Assembly (NCBI RefSeq): GCF_001767255.1
Contig: NZ_CP017639.1
Location: forward strand, 295,406 to 359,405
DNA length: 64,000 bases
Reading direction: 5' to 3'
From: Corynebacterium sp. NML98-0116
GTDB lineage: Bacteria > Actinomycetota > Actinomycetes > Mycobacteriales > Mycobacteriaceae
Of this stretch, positions 44,302 to 53,334 are shown piece after piece. The translations under genes were made by a program, and so were the position numbers. Below the pieces are notes generated by a model, which saw nothing but the letters and a program-made list of their open reading frames with translations, ran no database searches and was not told the origin of the DNA. Every line of letters begins with the position of its first letter. The first letter of the stretch is position 1.

Positions 44302-46740
44302 GTGACCGGCAAAACCAACAAACAACGCATCGCAGCGATACTCGCAAGCGTTAGCGTCGCCGCAGGCATCGTCGTGGCTCCACACGCGGATGCGGCCATT
44401 ACCCCAGGCAGCTTCGCCATCGGCGTCAACCGCGACTCCAACGTCGGCAACTTCCGCGTCGACGTGAACAAAGCGCGCGTGTCCTGGATGTACTTCAACC
44501 ACCCAGAAAGCACCACGCGCCTGCTGCAGAACGCCTTCTACATCGACGGCGCCGTCAACGGCTCACCCATGAGCTACGTCGGCAACGCCACCGAAGTCGT
44601 CGAAGCTAAGCCCGTCGGGAACACCGACCGCGTCGTGCTGCGCCATACCGACCCCAACTCCGGCGTCGAAATGACCCGCACCTTCGTCGTTGGCGACGAC
44701 TCCATCCAAGTCACCGTTGACCTGCGCAACACCACCGGCCAGGCCGCCAACATGCGCGTCGAGATGGCTAGCGGCATCATCGACCGCGACTTCCAAGTCA
44801 CCGGCGTCCCCCGCGGCGACGGCTACCACGTCGACGTCAGCAACGCCTACAAAATCAACATCGACTTCATGGGCGCCACCAGCAAGGGCAAAGGCGAACA
44901 GCGCCACGACGCCATCAACCGCGGCACAGGTGACGACGCCCACTTCGTCGCCGGCGTCTGGGAACAAGACGTACCCGCCGACGGCACGCTGCGCGCCACC
45001 ACCGCCATGACCCTCGACGTCGCCCAAGGCACCATCGACACCGACGGCGACGGCTTCCCCGACGAATGGGAAGAAAACGGCTTCACCGACGATAACGGCA
45101 ATGTCTTCCCGCTCCAGAAGTGGGGCGCGGACCCCAAGAAGGTCGACCTCTTCCTCCAACTCAACTGGATGAAGTCCGAATGGGAAACCAAGAAGTGCTC
45201 CGAGCAGCGCAAATACGCGCCAACCGAGGAAGACTTCCGCAAGTTCCTCGACTGCTCCGAAGCCAACACCAACGTGTACCGCCCGTCGCGCCAAACCCTC
45301 AACGACCTCGTTGACGCCTTCGCGCAGCAGAACATCAACCTGCACATCGACGCCGGCGACTACTACAACCCAATGCGCCTCGAGCACCCACAAGGCGGCC
45401 CGACCGAAGACTTCACCCCGTACTACTTCGAAGGCAAAGTCCCCGGTATCAAGATGCTCGAGGACCGCGACCGCCTCCTCAACGGACGCCAAACCGTGTT
45501 CCGCGTCGGCGTCATCGGCGACCAACAAACCCGCACCAACTTCTCCTCAGGCAACGCACTGATCGGGGACGGCGCTTTCTACGTCGCAAAGAACCGCATG
45601 ATGACCTCGCAGGACCAGCTGCGAAACACCATCCTGCACGAGTTCGGCCACAACCTCGGCCTGACCCACTCCGGGCCACTCGCCGACACCAGCCGCCCAA
45701 TCTCTGACTACGTGCCCGGCTACCTCTCAGTCATGAACTACCTCTACCAGTTCACTGACTTCCGCTACTCCAACGAGCACTCTCGTCCGACGGGCAAGCT
45801 GCCGAAGGCATGCCAGACCGTCCAGTGCTACACCGGCGACTACGACATCGACCCCGACTGGCCAAACCTCGCCTTCATCGGCGGCCAAATCGGCCGCGCC
45901 AACGGCACCACCGGCACCCCCGGCCACGACGACCACGAACACGCCGACGACGAACCAACCGTCCGCGAACTCGAGGTCTACTCCGCCGAATTCAACAACG
46001 GCAAGGCCGGCCTGCGCGTGCGCAACGAGGAGCGCGCTGGCAACATCATCATCGCCAACCGCACCGACTCCAAGATCGCCTTGGAGCTGTCCAACCTGGG
46101 CATCGACATCCACAAGTTCCGCCTCCAGGCCACCTACCCAGGAGGCCGCTACGAGCAGGAATACACCATCGAAGGCGCCCTCAGTGACGAGTCCAAACTG
46201 CCCATCAGCGTCCCGATCACCAACACCGCCGGCTACACCGGCTCCACCATGCCGATCACATTCCGGGTGTTTAACCAGGACAACGATATTGTCGCCGACG
46301 AAACCATCGAGTTCTCCGCCCTCAACTACAACGGCGAAGACACCGCGAAGCTCATACGGGAACTTCGCAAGAAGAAGTCCGACCTGCTCAAGCGGGCAGA
46401 GCAGACCGTGGGCAAGGCGAAAGGCGGTGCCGGGCCACGCCCAACCAAGCCGCTGGCAACCCAGGCCAACGCCGTCATCCCGACCCGCGCCGGCCAAGCA
46501 CCAGTGACCTCACTGAACGCCGCGCCGAGCGGAACCTACGACGCCCCGGCTCCCGCGCGCCCTGCCAAGCCGACCACTCGCCCAACCGCCCACCCTGCGC
46601 CTTCGACTGCGCAGCAGCAGAACCCAGGCAAGGGTGGGGAAACGGGTGGCCTGTCCGGCGGTGCCATCGTCGGCATCGTTGTCGGCCTGCTGGCGCTGCT
46701 CGGTATTGTGGCCGCAGCCGTCGGCCTAGGCGGCTTCTAA
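44302..46740 (+). CDS. cassette 1 membrane-anchored metzincin-like metalloprotease
   Basis: 812 residues from GTG 44302. Signal peptide about 1-30 (RIAAILASVSVAAGIVVAPHADA). Residues 31-235 are a beta-rich domain (FAIGVNRDSNVGNFRVDVNKARVSWMYF). A calcium-binding loop DTDGDGFPDEWEENGF follows near 247, then the catalytic domain. HEFGHNLGLTH at 446-456 fits HEXXHXXGXXH (three His ligands and the general-base Glu), and YLSVMNYLYQF behind it provides the Met-turn. Next is an Ig-like domain with His/Asp-rich DDHEHADDEP, a Pro/Ala/Thr linker and a C-terminal membrane segment (GGAIVGIVVGLLALLGIVAAAVGLGGF). So it is a secreted protease tethered by its C-terminus. It is coupled to the preceding repeat protein and paralogous to the gene at 59597. 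Exact peptidase family not assigned. Confidence 0.9.
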   Translation: MTGKTNKQRIAAILASVSVAAGIVVAPHADAAITPGSFAIGVNRDSNVGNFRVDVNKARVSWMYFNHPESTTRLLQNAFYIDGAVNGSPMSYVGNATEVVEAKPVGNTDRVVLRHTDPNSGVEMTRTFVVGDDSIQVTVDLRNTTGQAANMRVEMASGIIDRDFQVTGVPRGDGYHVDVSNAYKINIDFMGATSKGKGEQRHDAINRGTGDDAHFVAGVWEQDVPADGTLRATTAMTLDVAQGTIDTDGDGFPDEWEENGFTDDNGNVFPLQKWGADPKKVDLFLQLNWMKSEWETKKCSEQRKYAPTEEDFRKFLDCSEANTNVYRPSRQTLNDLVDAFAQQNINLHIDAGDYYNPMRLEHPQGGPTEDFTPYYFEGKVPGIKMLEDRDRLLNGRQTVFRVGVIGDQQTRTNFSSGNALIGDGAFYVAKNRMMTSQDQLRNTILHEFGHNLGLTHSGPLADTSRPISDYVPGYLSVMNYLYQFTDFRYSNEHSRPTGKLPKACQTVQCYTGDYDIDPDWPNLAFIGGQIGRANGTTGTPGHDDHEHADDEPTVRELEVYSAEFNNGKAGLRVRNEERAGNIIIANRTDSKIALELSNLGIDIHKFRLQATYPGGRYEQEYTIEGALSDESKLPISVPITNTAGYTGSTMPITFRVFNQDNDIVADETIEFSALNYNGEDTAKLIRELRKKKSDLLKRAEQTVGKAKGGAGPRPTKPLATQANAVIPTRAGQAPVTSLNAAPSGTYDAPAPARPAKPTTRPTAHPAPSTAQQQNPGKGGETGGLSGGAIVGIVVGLLALLGIVAAAVGLGGF

Positions 46741-46758
46741 GCTCGCTGATTGGGTTTG

Positions 46759-46832
46759 TACCAAATTCCCCCAGGTCCAGATTGTGACCTGGGGGAATTT
46801 CTTTGGGGTAGGGGAAATTGAGGAATTTGGTG
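46759..46832. repeat. palindromic repeat family B, copy 2
   Basis: TACCAAATTCC ... GGAATTTGGTG. The internal part forms the terminator hairpin of cassette 1. Confidence 0.7.
46763..46800 (+). terminator. terminator of cassette 1, formed by repeat B copy 2
   Basis: Perfect 15-bp stem AAATTCCCCCAGGTC / GACCTGGGGGAATTT with 8-nt loop, followed by CTTTGGGG. Confidence 0.75.
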
Positions 46833-46851
46833 TCGGGCCGGGTGGGATGCG

Positions 46852-46926
46852 CACCAAATTCCCTCCCGAGAAACCCGCGACCTGGGGAAACACAAAACCT
46901 GCCCGCCGAAATCCTGGAATGTGGTG
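46852..46926. repeat. palindromic repeat family B, copy 3
   Basis: CACCAAATTCCCTCCCGAGAA ... GGAATGTGGTG, with internal CGACCTGGGG and CCTGCCCGCCGAAATCC. Confidence 0.88.
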
Positions 46927-46942
46927 CGCCTTGCTAGGAGGC

Positions 46943-47034
46943 GGTGCCAAGGGACGCAACTCGAATTGGACCAGATGTTCAAACGTGCTGGTAGTAAAAG
47001 GACAAGATAAAAGGCGAATGCGTCTTTTGGCACC
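46943..47034. repeat. palindromic repeat family A, copy 2
   Basis: Arms GGTGCCAAGGGACGCAA and ATGCGTCTTTTGGCACC, about 55 bp of AT-rich loop. It sits between two B copies. Confidence 0.82.
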
Positions 47035-47051
47035 GGCGCCTCAGGCGGAGA

Positions 47052-47126
47052 CACCAAATTCCCTCCCGGGAAACCTACGACCTGGGAAAACGTAAAACCT
47101 GCCCGCCGAAATCCTGGAATGTGGTG
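47052..47126. repeat. palindromic repeat family B, copy 4
   Basis: 75 bp, nearly identical to copy 3. Confidence 0.88.
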
Positions 47127-47280
47127 CCAGGTAGAGACGGAAAAGCAATGACCCCAGCGATTTGCAACTTAATGCAGGGATCGTCCTGGGGCCTTCGTTG
47201 GTCGAGGCTATCGGATTCGAAGGAGTAAGTCAATGGAGTGACACTAACGCCAATATCGTTTGGTATATATACTTCGCGCT

Positions 47281-47966
47281 ATGACTGTACGAGAGAACCA
47301 GCCGATCTGTCAGAACCCGGAAGTCTCCGCTTCGCTCGCTGACCTAGAGTGTTGGTTCTCGGTTCCGCGTATGGAGACCTTTTCGGGCCAGAAAAATCCT
47401 GTCGACTTATACCTTTGGAATGCACAACTGGCCAAAGCATTCCTTGAAGACATTGAGCATTTTGAAGTACTGCTGCGCAATTGGATTGATCGATGTGTTG
47501 TTAAAGCTTGGGGGGGAGAGGTGGTATGGCAATATAAACTCTTCGTCGAATCCCGCTGGGCTGAACTTTAATAGCATTGACAAGCGGGGGTATAGCAAAG
47601 GCTAAAAGGCGTGCGGGAGAAGTGGATCCGCCTCCGGGGCGGGTGATTGTAGAGGTGGCACTCGATTTCTGGGTTCACATTTTTGATAACCGACATAGTG
47701 CGACTATCCACCCGAAGCTTATCTCGGCCATTAAACATCGTCATTCTATTGAAGAGTTTGTAAGCGAGATACAGATTGTTTATCGGTTGAGGAACCGGTG
47801 TGCCCATCACGAGCCCCTAGTCAAGGCGGATCGCGAGGTGGAGCTTGAAAATGTTGATCGCGCGTTGCGTGCAATTGAAAATGTGACCAGCTGGATAAGT
47901 CCTGATGCGGGTAGGTGGATAATGGGAAATTCTCGGGTGAGAGGGGTGTACGCTCGACGCCCCTAG
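47281..47966 (+). pseudogene. Abi-family (Abi_2-like) gene broken by two frameshifts
   Basis: The three reading frames join into one Abi-like protein. Part 1 (47281 to about 47510, VDLYLWNAQLAKAFLEDIEHFEVLLRNWIDR) is the N-terminal Abi motif. After the G7 run at 47510-47516 the sense continues one frame over (RWYGNINSSSNPAGLNFNSIDKR). After the G5 run at 47586-47590 it shifts again to IAKAKRRAGEVDPPPGRVIVEVALDFWVHIF, ending with the diagnostic LRNRCAHHEPL (about 47790-47820) and a C-terminal domain. Both breaks are in poly-G runs and each fits one extra G. Abi proteins act in phage abortive infection or as RNA-acting toxins. The intact form would be about 225 residues. Sequencing error in homopolymers is an alternative. 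Confidence 0.75.
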
Positions 47967-47975
47967 TGGGGTGCG

Positions 47976-48050
47976 CACCAAATTCCCTCCCGAGAAACCC
48001 ACGACCTGGGGAAACGCAAAACCTGCCCGCCGAAATCCCGGAATGTGGTG
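47976..48050. repeat. palindromic repeat family B, copy 5
   Basis: CACCAAATTCCCTCCCGAGAA ... GGAATGTGGTG, directly after the broken Abi gene. Confidence 0.88.
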
Positions 48051-48069
48051 CAGGGCCGAGTGAGGCGCG

Positions 48070-48144
48070 CACCAAATTCACTCCCGAGAAACCAACGACC
48101 TGGGCAAACGTAAAACCCGCCCGCCGAAACCCTGGAATGTGGTG
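48070..48144. repeat. palindromic repeat family B, copy 6
   Basis: Same element, 19 bp after copy 5, with a few substitutions (ATTCACTCCC, CGCCCGCCGAAACCC). Confidence 0.88.
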
Positions 48145-48181
48145 CGCGCAGCACCCGAAAGCCTAGAAACCCAAGCAAACC

Positions 48182-50446
48182 CTAGAACCACGTCACGGGA
48201 CGGATCTTGTTGGCCATGTCCACGAGGTCGAAGCGGTGTTGGAGGTAGGGCGCCACTCTGGCCAGGGCGCGCAGGGTCCTGGCGAGTTCGTTTTGGAGTT
48301 CGTGCGCGGTGAACCTCGTGTCCAGGATGGGGGAGGGGTCGGGGTGGTGGCCGTCGAGGGTGTAGGTGAGGGCGGCGCGGAGGATGAAGACCTTGATCTG
48401 GAGGTAGCGGGGTTCGGTGTTGGGGATGCGTTGGAGGCGAAGGGCGGCCTCGCGGATGCGCGGCTCGGTGGGGTCGGTGACCAGGCTGAGGATGGAGGTG
48501 AGTTGGGCGAGGCGGTTGTGTCGGGAAGCGACGGGGACGCGGTCCAGGGCAGCGGCGGCAAGCTCGGGTTGATTTTCGTGCATGAGTTGGCGGGCCAGGC
48601 CGAAGGCGGAGGAGACGGTGGTGGGGTTGGTGCTCCAGACCAGGGCGTAGAGACGGATGGCGTGGAAGCGCAGCATGGCGGGGTTGGTGGTGACCATGGA
48701 CCAGTCGGGGTCGAGGGAGCCGGTTTCGTGGAGGTGTTCGAAGACGGTGTTGGGGAGTTCGTCGAGGTGGCGGTTCATGCCGGCGGCGCCGCGGGCGACG
48801 CGGGGTTCCAGCAACGCGGTGTCGTGGAGGTCGGCGGATTGGAGGAGGAGTTCGGCGACGGCGGCAAGCGCTAGTTTGGAGGCGGATTCGCCGGGCAGGA
48901 TTTGCAGGACGCGGGAGAAGGAGACCTGGGCGTCGGTGTATTTGCTGGTCAGCAGGTTGGTGATGCCGGTGTACCAGTGGTAGCGCCAGTTCTTCCGAAG
49001 GCCCTCGTCAAGTGAGTCGAGCCAGGTGCGCGCTTGGGTGGTGAAGCCGAGGTCGAGGAGGGTGCGGGCGACGGCGAAGGGGATTTCGATGGAGTCGGGG
49101 TGGCGGTCCTCGGCAAGCGCTTGGCGCAGGGCGGCAAGGGTTTCGGAGGGTTCGGAGTAGGTGGTGCTTTGGAGGGTGGCGGCGCCGGGGTCGGTGGCGT
49201 CGACAAGTGGGACGGGCAGGGCGATGTTGACTTCCTGGGGCGTGATGGTGACGGTGCGGGTGATGCCGTCGATGAGTTGGTCGGTGCGGAAGACGACGTG
49301 CTTGGTGCCGAACGTGCGGCGCTGCGGGGAGAAAAGTGAGTGTTGGGCAGGGAAGGTGCGGCCGTCGCGGATGGCGAGCACTTCGCGCAGGACGCCGAGG
49401 AGTTGGGCTTCGAGTTGGGTGACGGAGTCGAAGCGGTCGTCGCGGTTGGGGGCGCAGCAGCGGGCGATGAGTCGGTAGAGGGAGATGTAGCGGCGGAAGA
49501 GGGGTTCGGTGGTGGGGGTGGGGATGTCGGCGTCGTGTGGGAGGTCGATGATGAGGGCAGCGAGGGTGCGGCCGATGGTGTAGATATCGGATTGGACGGA
49601 GGGGCCGTCGGTAGCTACTTCGGGCGCTTGGTAGCCTTTGGTGCCGTAGATGAAGCCGTAGGAGCCGATGCCGGAGACCGCGCCGAGGTCGATGAGTTTG
49701 ACCTGGTCTTCGGTGACGATGATGTTGTCGGGCTTCAGGTCGTTGTACACGACGCCGCGCGAGTGCAAGTAGTCGAGCGCGGGCAGCACTTCGAGGATGT
49801 AGGCGATCGCGATGTCAACGTCGCACCTGCTTATCGACGGCCCACCTACGTACTCCATCACGATGAACCCGCCGGGCACGCGTGGGTCGTCGATGAAGTT
49901 GAAAATCTTCACGATGCCGGGGTGGGTGATGTCGGCGAGGAACTCGCGCTCGGCGACGGCGGCGGCTTCCTCGTCTTTGTTGCGGGCCGAGTGCAGCCCC
50001 TTGAGTACCACGTTTCGCCCGGAGACGAAGTGGTCGGCGGCTAAATAGATCCAGCCCATGCCGCCGTGTACGATGGTGCCGAGCACTTCGTATTGTTCGG
50101 CGACCAGGTCGCCGGGCTTCAGCGCCGGGGCGGGGACGCCTTCGAAGGTGGATGGGTCCCGAAGGGCGTCGGTGGGGTTGATGGGGTGGACCCAGGGCAG
50201 TTCGACCATGCCGTCGGCGACGGTGCGGGTTTCGCGCTGCGTGCCGCGCAGTTCGCGGAACCGGTCGAGTGCGCGGCGCCGCGAGCGTTGCGAGGTATCC
50301 TCCTGCCGCTTCTCCTGCCGCAGCGCCTCGAGGTCTTCGAGGAGGGCGGACATGGAGTCGTCGTACTCGAAGAGGTCGTCGTCATCGTCGTCGTCGGCGA
50401 AGGGGTCGAAGGCGACGGCCTCGGTGCCTGGGTCATTCGTGCTCAT
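48182..50446 (-). CDS. pknG: serine/threonine protein kinase PknG
   Basis: Cytoplasmic kinase that in C. glutamicum phosphorylates OdhI and so relieves inhibition of 2-oxoglutarate dehydrogenase. 754 residues: an acidic disordered N-terminus (DPFADDDDDDDLFEYDD), kinase domain about 118-390 and a TPR-type helical C-terminal part. Kinase motifs are the glycine loop IVHGGMGWIY (126-135), Lys in VVLKGL (149), catalytic VVYNDLKPDNII (Asp 236) and DLG (253-255). The usual HRD is YND. The rubredoxin Cys pairs of mycobacterial PknG are missing, as in corynebacteria. It starts 14 bp inside the end of glnH and is the last gene of the glnX-glnH-pknG operon. Confidence 0.95.
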   Translation of the reverse strand: MSTNDPGTEAVAFDPFADDDDDDDLFEYDDSMSALLEDLEALRQEKRQEDTSQRSRRRALDRFRELRGTQRETRTVADGMVELPWVHPINPTDALRDPSTFEGVPAPALKPGDLVAEQYEVLGTIVHGGMGWIYLAADHFVSGRNVVLKGLHSARNKDEEAAAVAEREFLADITHPGIVKIFNFIDDPRVPGGFIVMEYVGGPSISRCDVDIAIAYILEVLPALDYLHSRGVVYNDLKPDNIIVTEDQVKLIDLGAVSGIGSYGFIYGTKGYQAPEVATDGPSVQSDIYTIGRTLAALIIDLPHDADIPTPTTEPLFRRYISLYRLIARCCAPNRDDRFDSVTQLEAQLLGVLREVLAIRDGRTFPAQHSLFSPQRRTFGTKHVVFRTDQLIDGITRTVTITPQEVNIALPVPLVDATDPGAATLQSTTYSEPSETLAALRQALAEDRHPDSIEIPFAVARTLLDLGFTTQARTWLDSLDEGLRKNWRYHWYTGITNLLTSKYTDAQVSFSRVLQILPGESASKLALAAVAELLLQSADLHDTALLEPRVARGAAGMNRHLDELPNTVFEHLHETGSLDPDWSMVTTNPAMLRFHAIRLYALVWSTNPTTVSSAFGLARQLMHENQPELAAAALDRVPVASRHNRLAQLTSILSLVTDPTEPRIREAALRLQRIPNTEPRYLQIKVFILRAALTYTLDGHHPDPSPILDTRFTAHELQNELARTLRALARVAPYLQHRFDLVDMANKIRPVTWF

Positions 50447-51437
50447 TGGGTTCCTCCCGGTACATCAGCGGTGGGGGGTAGGGGTCTGTGGTGGAATCCG
50501 CCAGCCACTCCTGGAACATGCGGTGCCAGGTGCCGTCGGTGCGGATGCGCTCGATGGTCGCGTTGACTTGCCGCACTACTGAGTCGTGCTCAAGCGGGAT
50601 GCCGACGGCATAGTACTGGGTGGCCAGCACGTCCGGCAGGATATCGGTGTGCGGGTCCTGGGCGAGCATGCCGGCGAGGATGGCGTCGTCGGCGATGATG
50701 GCGTCGGCCTGGAACTGCTGGGTGGCCATGAGGCAGTCGGACCAGGAGCGGGTGCGCAACACCGGGGAGTGCGGCGCGAGGGTGCGCACGATGTTGAGCA
50801 GCGTCGTGCGGTCGACGACGCACACGGTGCGCTCGGGCAGGTCGTCCATGCTCGTGATGCCGCGATCGATCGGGGCCAGCACCCTGACCTGGGACTTCAG
50901 GTAGGGGGTGGAGAACGCTACCTTGGAGGCGCGCTCCGGGGTAATGGACATCGTCCTGATCACAATGTCCACGCGCCCCTCCCGGAGCAGTTCTGCGCGC
51001 GAGGCCGAGTCCACGAAGCGGAAGTCCACCGCCTCGGGGTCGTCGAAAAGGTCGCGGGCGATCTCCCGGGCCAGCTCCACCTCGAACCCGCGAAGCTGCC
51101 CGCGCACCATATCGCGGTAGGACAGCAGGTACTGGGACTGCTCCACGCCCACGATGAGCCGGCCGCGCTCGCGGATCTGCTCCATGGCGGGGTCATCTTC
51201 CGGGGCGGATGGGCGCGGGCGCAGCGAGCCTTCCCAGTCCAGGCCGTGTGGCACAAACTCAATCGACGGCTGCTTGCCCGCTCCGTCCAGCAGCGCGCCG
51301 GGCGGCAACGGGATCGCCTCGTGCGCCGTGGACGCCGCCCCCGTCGGCAAGTCTTCCAGTGCGGACCGCGGCGCACACCCCACTGCGCCCGCCGCCACCG
51401 CGAGCGCCACCAACAACGAGCCAGCTCTGCGCATCAT
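50433..51437 (-). CDS. glnH: GlnH-type substrate-binding lipoprotein
   Basis: 334 residues from ATG 51437 (AGGGAG ribosome site; overlaps the glnX stop as ATGA). The signal sequence SLLVALAVAAGAVGC has a lipobox AVGC, so the mature protein is a lipoprotein anchored outside the membrane. The periplasmic-binding fold shows IRERGRLIVGVEQSQYLLSYRD, GFEVELAREIARDLF, VDIVIRTMSITPERASKVAFSTPYL and a second lobe ending WHRMFQEWL, typical of amino-acid (SBP_bac_3) binding proteins. In C. glutamicum GlnH senses aspartate/glutamate and signals through GlnX to PknG. There is no ABC permease next to it, consistent with a sensory role. Confidence 0.93.
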   Translation of the reverse strand: MMRRAGSLLVALAVAAGAVGCAPRSALEDLPTGAASTAHEAIPLPPGALLDGAGKQPSIEFVPHGLDWEGSLRPRPSAPEDDPAMEQIRERGRLIVGVEQSQYLLSYRDMVRGQLRGFEVELAREIARDLFDDPEAVDFRFVDSASRAELLREGRVDIVIRTMSITPERASKVAFSTPYLKSQVRVLAPIDRGITSMDDLPERTVCVVDRTTLLNIVRTLAPHSPVLRTRSWSDCLMATQQFQADAIIADDAILAGMLAQDPHTDILPDVLATQYYAVGIPLEHDSVVRQVNATIERIRTDGTWHRMFQEWLADSTTDPYPPPLMYREEPNEHE

Positions 51438-52795
51438 ACGTACTCCCTGAATCGCCGCTGCGCCCCGAACCACATGCTGATGACCGCCAGCAGCGACAGC
51501 AGCGCGACCACCGTCGACACCAGCCTTGTCGCGTCCAGGGAGGTGTGGATGTAGTTGCGCATCTCGGCGCGCGCCGACTCAATCAACGTCACCATGTTCG
51601 CGTCCAGCTCCGTGTACGCGGTGGACGCGCTCGGGTGGTCCACACTATCGACCATCAGCACGTCGACGGCGCGCTCAAACCGGCCGGCGTCCAGCGTCGA
51701 GACGAGTTCGCCGTGCGCCTGCGACCACTGCTCCAGCGCCCGTCTTGCCGACGCCACCTCCGGCGCATCCGACGCCGTATCCAACGCCGCGCTCACCCCC
51801 TGGTACGTGGACTCAAAGGACTCCGCCGACTCCGCAACGGACTGGCGGCGCAGCAGCGCCATCGTCTCGTCGGTGCGGGCCTCCTGGGCGCGGAGGCGGG
51901 CGTCGGTAAGCTGGCGCAGCGGTGCCGCGGCTTGCTCGAACCCGATGACGCCCGAGCGCCACGAAATGAAGTTCGAGCCCGCGACCCACGCCAGCGCCAC
52001 CACCATCGCCGCCGTCGCCGCCACGAAGCCCTTATTCCAGCGGCGGCGGAACGTGCGCCACAGCCACCACTGTGCCCCCGCCAGCAGCAACAGCGCCGCA
52101 ACCAGGCCCGAAAGTGGCACCCACTGCGGCGCGTTGAGGCGCACCATCTCCACCGCCACCTGGCGCTGCGTCAGCGCAAACAACGTGTTCGCCGAGGTGA
52201 TCATCCGCTCACGCATCATGCTGGACGCCTCCGACATATACGACACGCCCACCGGGTTGCCCAGGCGCTGGTTCACCTTCGCGCGCTCCATGAACGCCAC
52301 GTACAACGGCAGGTCCCGCTGGATGGAACGCACCAGGTTCTGGATGCGCTCCTGGTCCTCCGGCCGCGTCAACTCCGAGGCGCCCTCGTAGATGTCGCTC
52401 GCCGCGATCACCGCCTGATCTATCGACGCCAAATACGCCTTCACCTCATCCGGCGTCATCAAGCCTGCCTGCACGAAGCCCGTCGTGGCCACCGTGTCCG
52501 CCTGCGACAGTGAGGTGAGCAGCACGTGCGCGGAGTGGCTCATCGGCTCCGTGGTCTGCACCAACACGTCGAGTGCGTGCTGGCGCTTACTCATCGACTG
52601 GCTCTGCGCGAACCCAATCGCGCCCACCGCCACCGTCAACACCAGCATCATCGCCAGCATCTTGCCCGGCGTGGTGATCACGAAGTCCGCCAGGCGCCGC
52701 GCCGCGCGAATCGGCCCACTCGACGCGCGCTGCTGCGGATGCAGCGCAAGATCATCCAACCAGGCGTCGCTGGGAGGTGGCGTCGTGACAGTCAT
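51434..52795 (-). CDS. glnX: GlnX-type transmembrane signalling protein
   Basis: 453 residues with four predicted membrane helices (about 45-65, 224-246, 258-275, 427-447). Two extracytoplasmic helical-bundle domains (about 66-223 and 276-426) are rich in Ala/Gln/Glu heptads, like the sensor parts of chemoreceptors. The cytoplasmic N-terminus is about 44 residues and the ends are short, so signalling probably goes through small cytosolic loops. It is first in the operon glnX-glnH-pknG, overlapping glnH by 4 bp. Established for C. glutamicum: GlnX links GlnH to PknG. It is divergent from the Nudix gene with about 60 bp between starts. Confidence 0.88.
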   Translation of the reverse strand: MTVTTPPPSDAWLDDLALHPQQRASSGPIRAARRLADFVITTPGKMLAMMLVLTVAVGAIGFAQSQSMSKRQHALDVLVQTTEPMSHSAHVLLTSLSQADTVATTGFVQAGLMTPDEVKAYLASIDQAVIAASDIYEGASELTRPEDQERIQNLVRSIQRDLPLYVAFMERAKVNQRLGNPVGVSYMSEASSMMRERMITSANTLFALTQRQVAVEMVRLNAPQWVPLSGLVAALLLLAGAQWWLWRTFRRRWNKGFVAATAAMVVALAWVAGSNFISWRSGVIGFEQAAAPLRQLTDARLRAQEARTDETMALLRRQSVAESAESFESTYQGVSAALDTASDAPEVASARRALEQWSQAHGELVSTLDAGRFERAVDVLMVDSVDHPSASTAYTELDANMVTLIESARAEMRNYIHTSLDATRLVSTVVALLSLLAVISMWFGAQRRFREYV

Positions 52796-52854
52796 TCCTC
52801 AACCATAACCACCGGGCCCGACCTATTTCTAGGAAACGACCTACAGTGGAACAC

Positions 52855-53334
52855 ATGCAAGGAGACGGCAACGGATGGGTCGAAGGACCCAACGGACAGA
52901 AAATGTGGGGCAAACACGGCGCCGCGGGGCTCTTCCTGCAGGCCACACACGGCGGCGAGCCCGTCGTGCTCATGCAACACCGCGCCCCCTGGACCGCCCA
53001 AGGCGACACGTGGGGCATCCCCGGCGGCGCCCGCGACTCACACGAAACGGCCTCCCAAGCCGCCCTGCGGGAAACGGAAGAAGAATGCGGTATCGATGGG
53101 GGCGAAGTGGACGTCGAAAAGGAATTAGTGACGTCCGGCCCCGCACCCAGTGGCTGGACCTACACCACCGTGCTCGCGCGCGTGCGCTCCGGCGAGCCAC
53201 TCGAGACCACCGCCAACGAAGAAAGCGTTGAGCTGCGTTGGGTTCCCCTGAAAAAACTCGAAGAACTCGCCCTACACCCGGGGCTGCGTGCCGCGCTGCC
53301 GGACATTCTCAGGCATACTGTTTCGCATGATTGA
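52855..53334 (+). CDS. Nudix hydrolase (MutT-like)
   Basis: 159 residues from ATG 52855; TACAGT at 52842-52847 would give a leaderless transcript, and a GTG at 52846 is the alternative start. The Nudix box is complete: G-ARDSH-E-TASQAAL-RETEEECGI (about residues 59-82) fits GX5EX7REUXEEXGU. The protein begins WVEGPNGQKMWGKHGAAGLFL, as in ADP-ribose-pyrophosphatase or 8-oxo-dGTPase relatives. Substrate cannot be told. The 3' end overlaps the ABC ATPase start by 8 bp. Confidence 0.93.
   Translation: MQGDGNGWVEGPNGQKMWGKHGAAGLFLQATHGGEPVVLMQHRAPWTAQGDTWGIPGGARDSHETASQAALRETEEECGIDGGEVDVEKELVTSGPAPSGWTYTTVLARVRSGEPLETTANEESVELRWVPLKKLEELALHPGLRAALPDILRHTVSHD

Noticed and set aside
46784..47095. 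Short + strand open frame of about 103 codons after cassette 1
   Set aside because: It only translates the palindromic repeats A and B; no ribosome site.
46943..48144. Insertion sequence explaining the repeats around the Abi-like gene
   Set aside because: No transposase-like frame and no obvious target-site duplication; the ends belong to short palindromic repeats instead.
49340..50044. Open frames on the + strand within pknG
   Set aside because: PknG on the - strand has intact kinase motifs; the + frames are Gly/Val/Asp-rich shadows.
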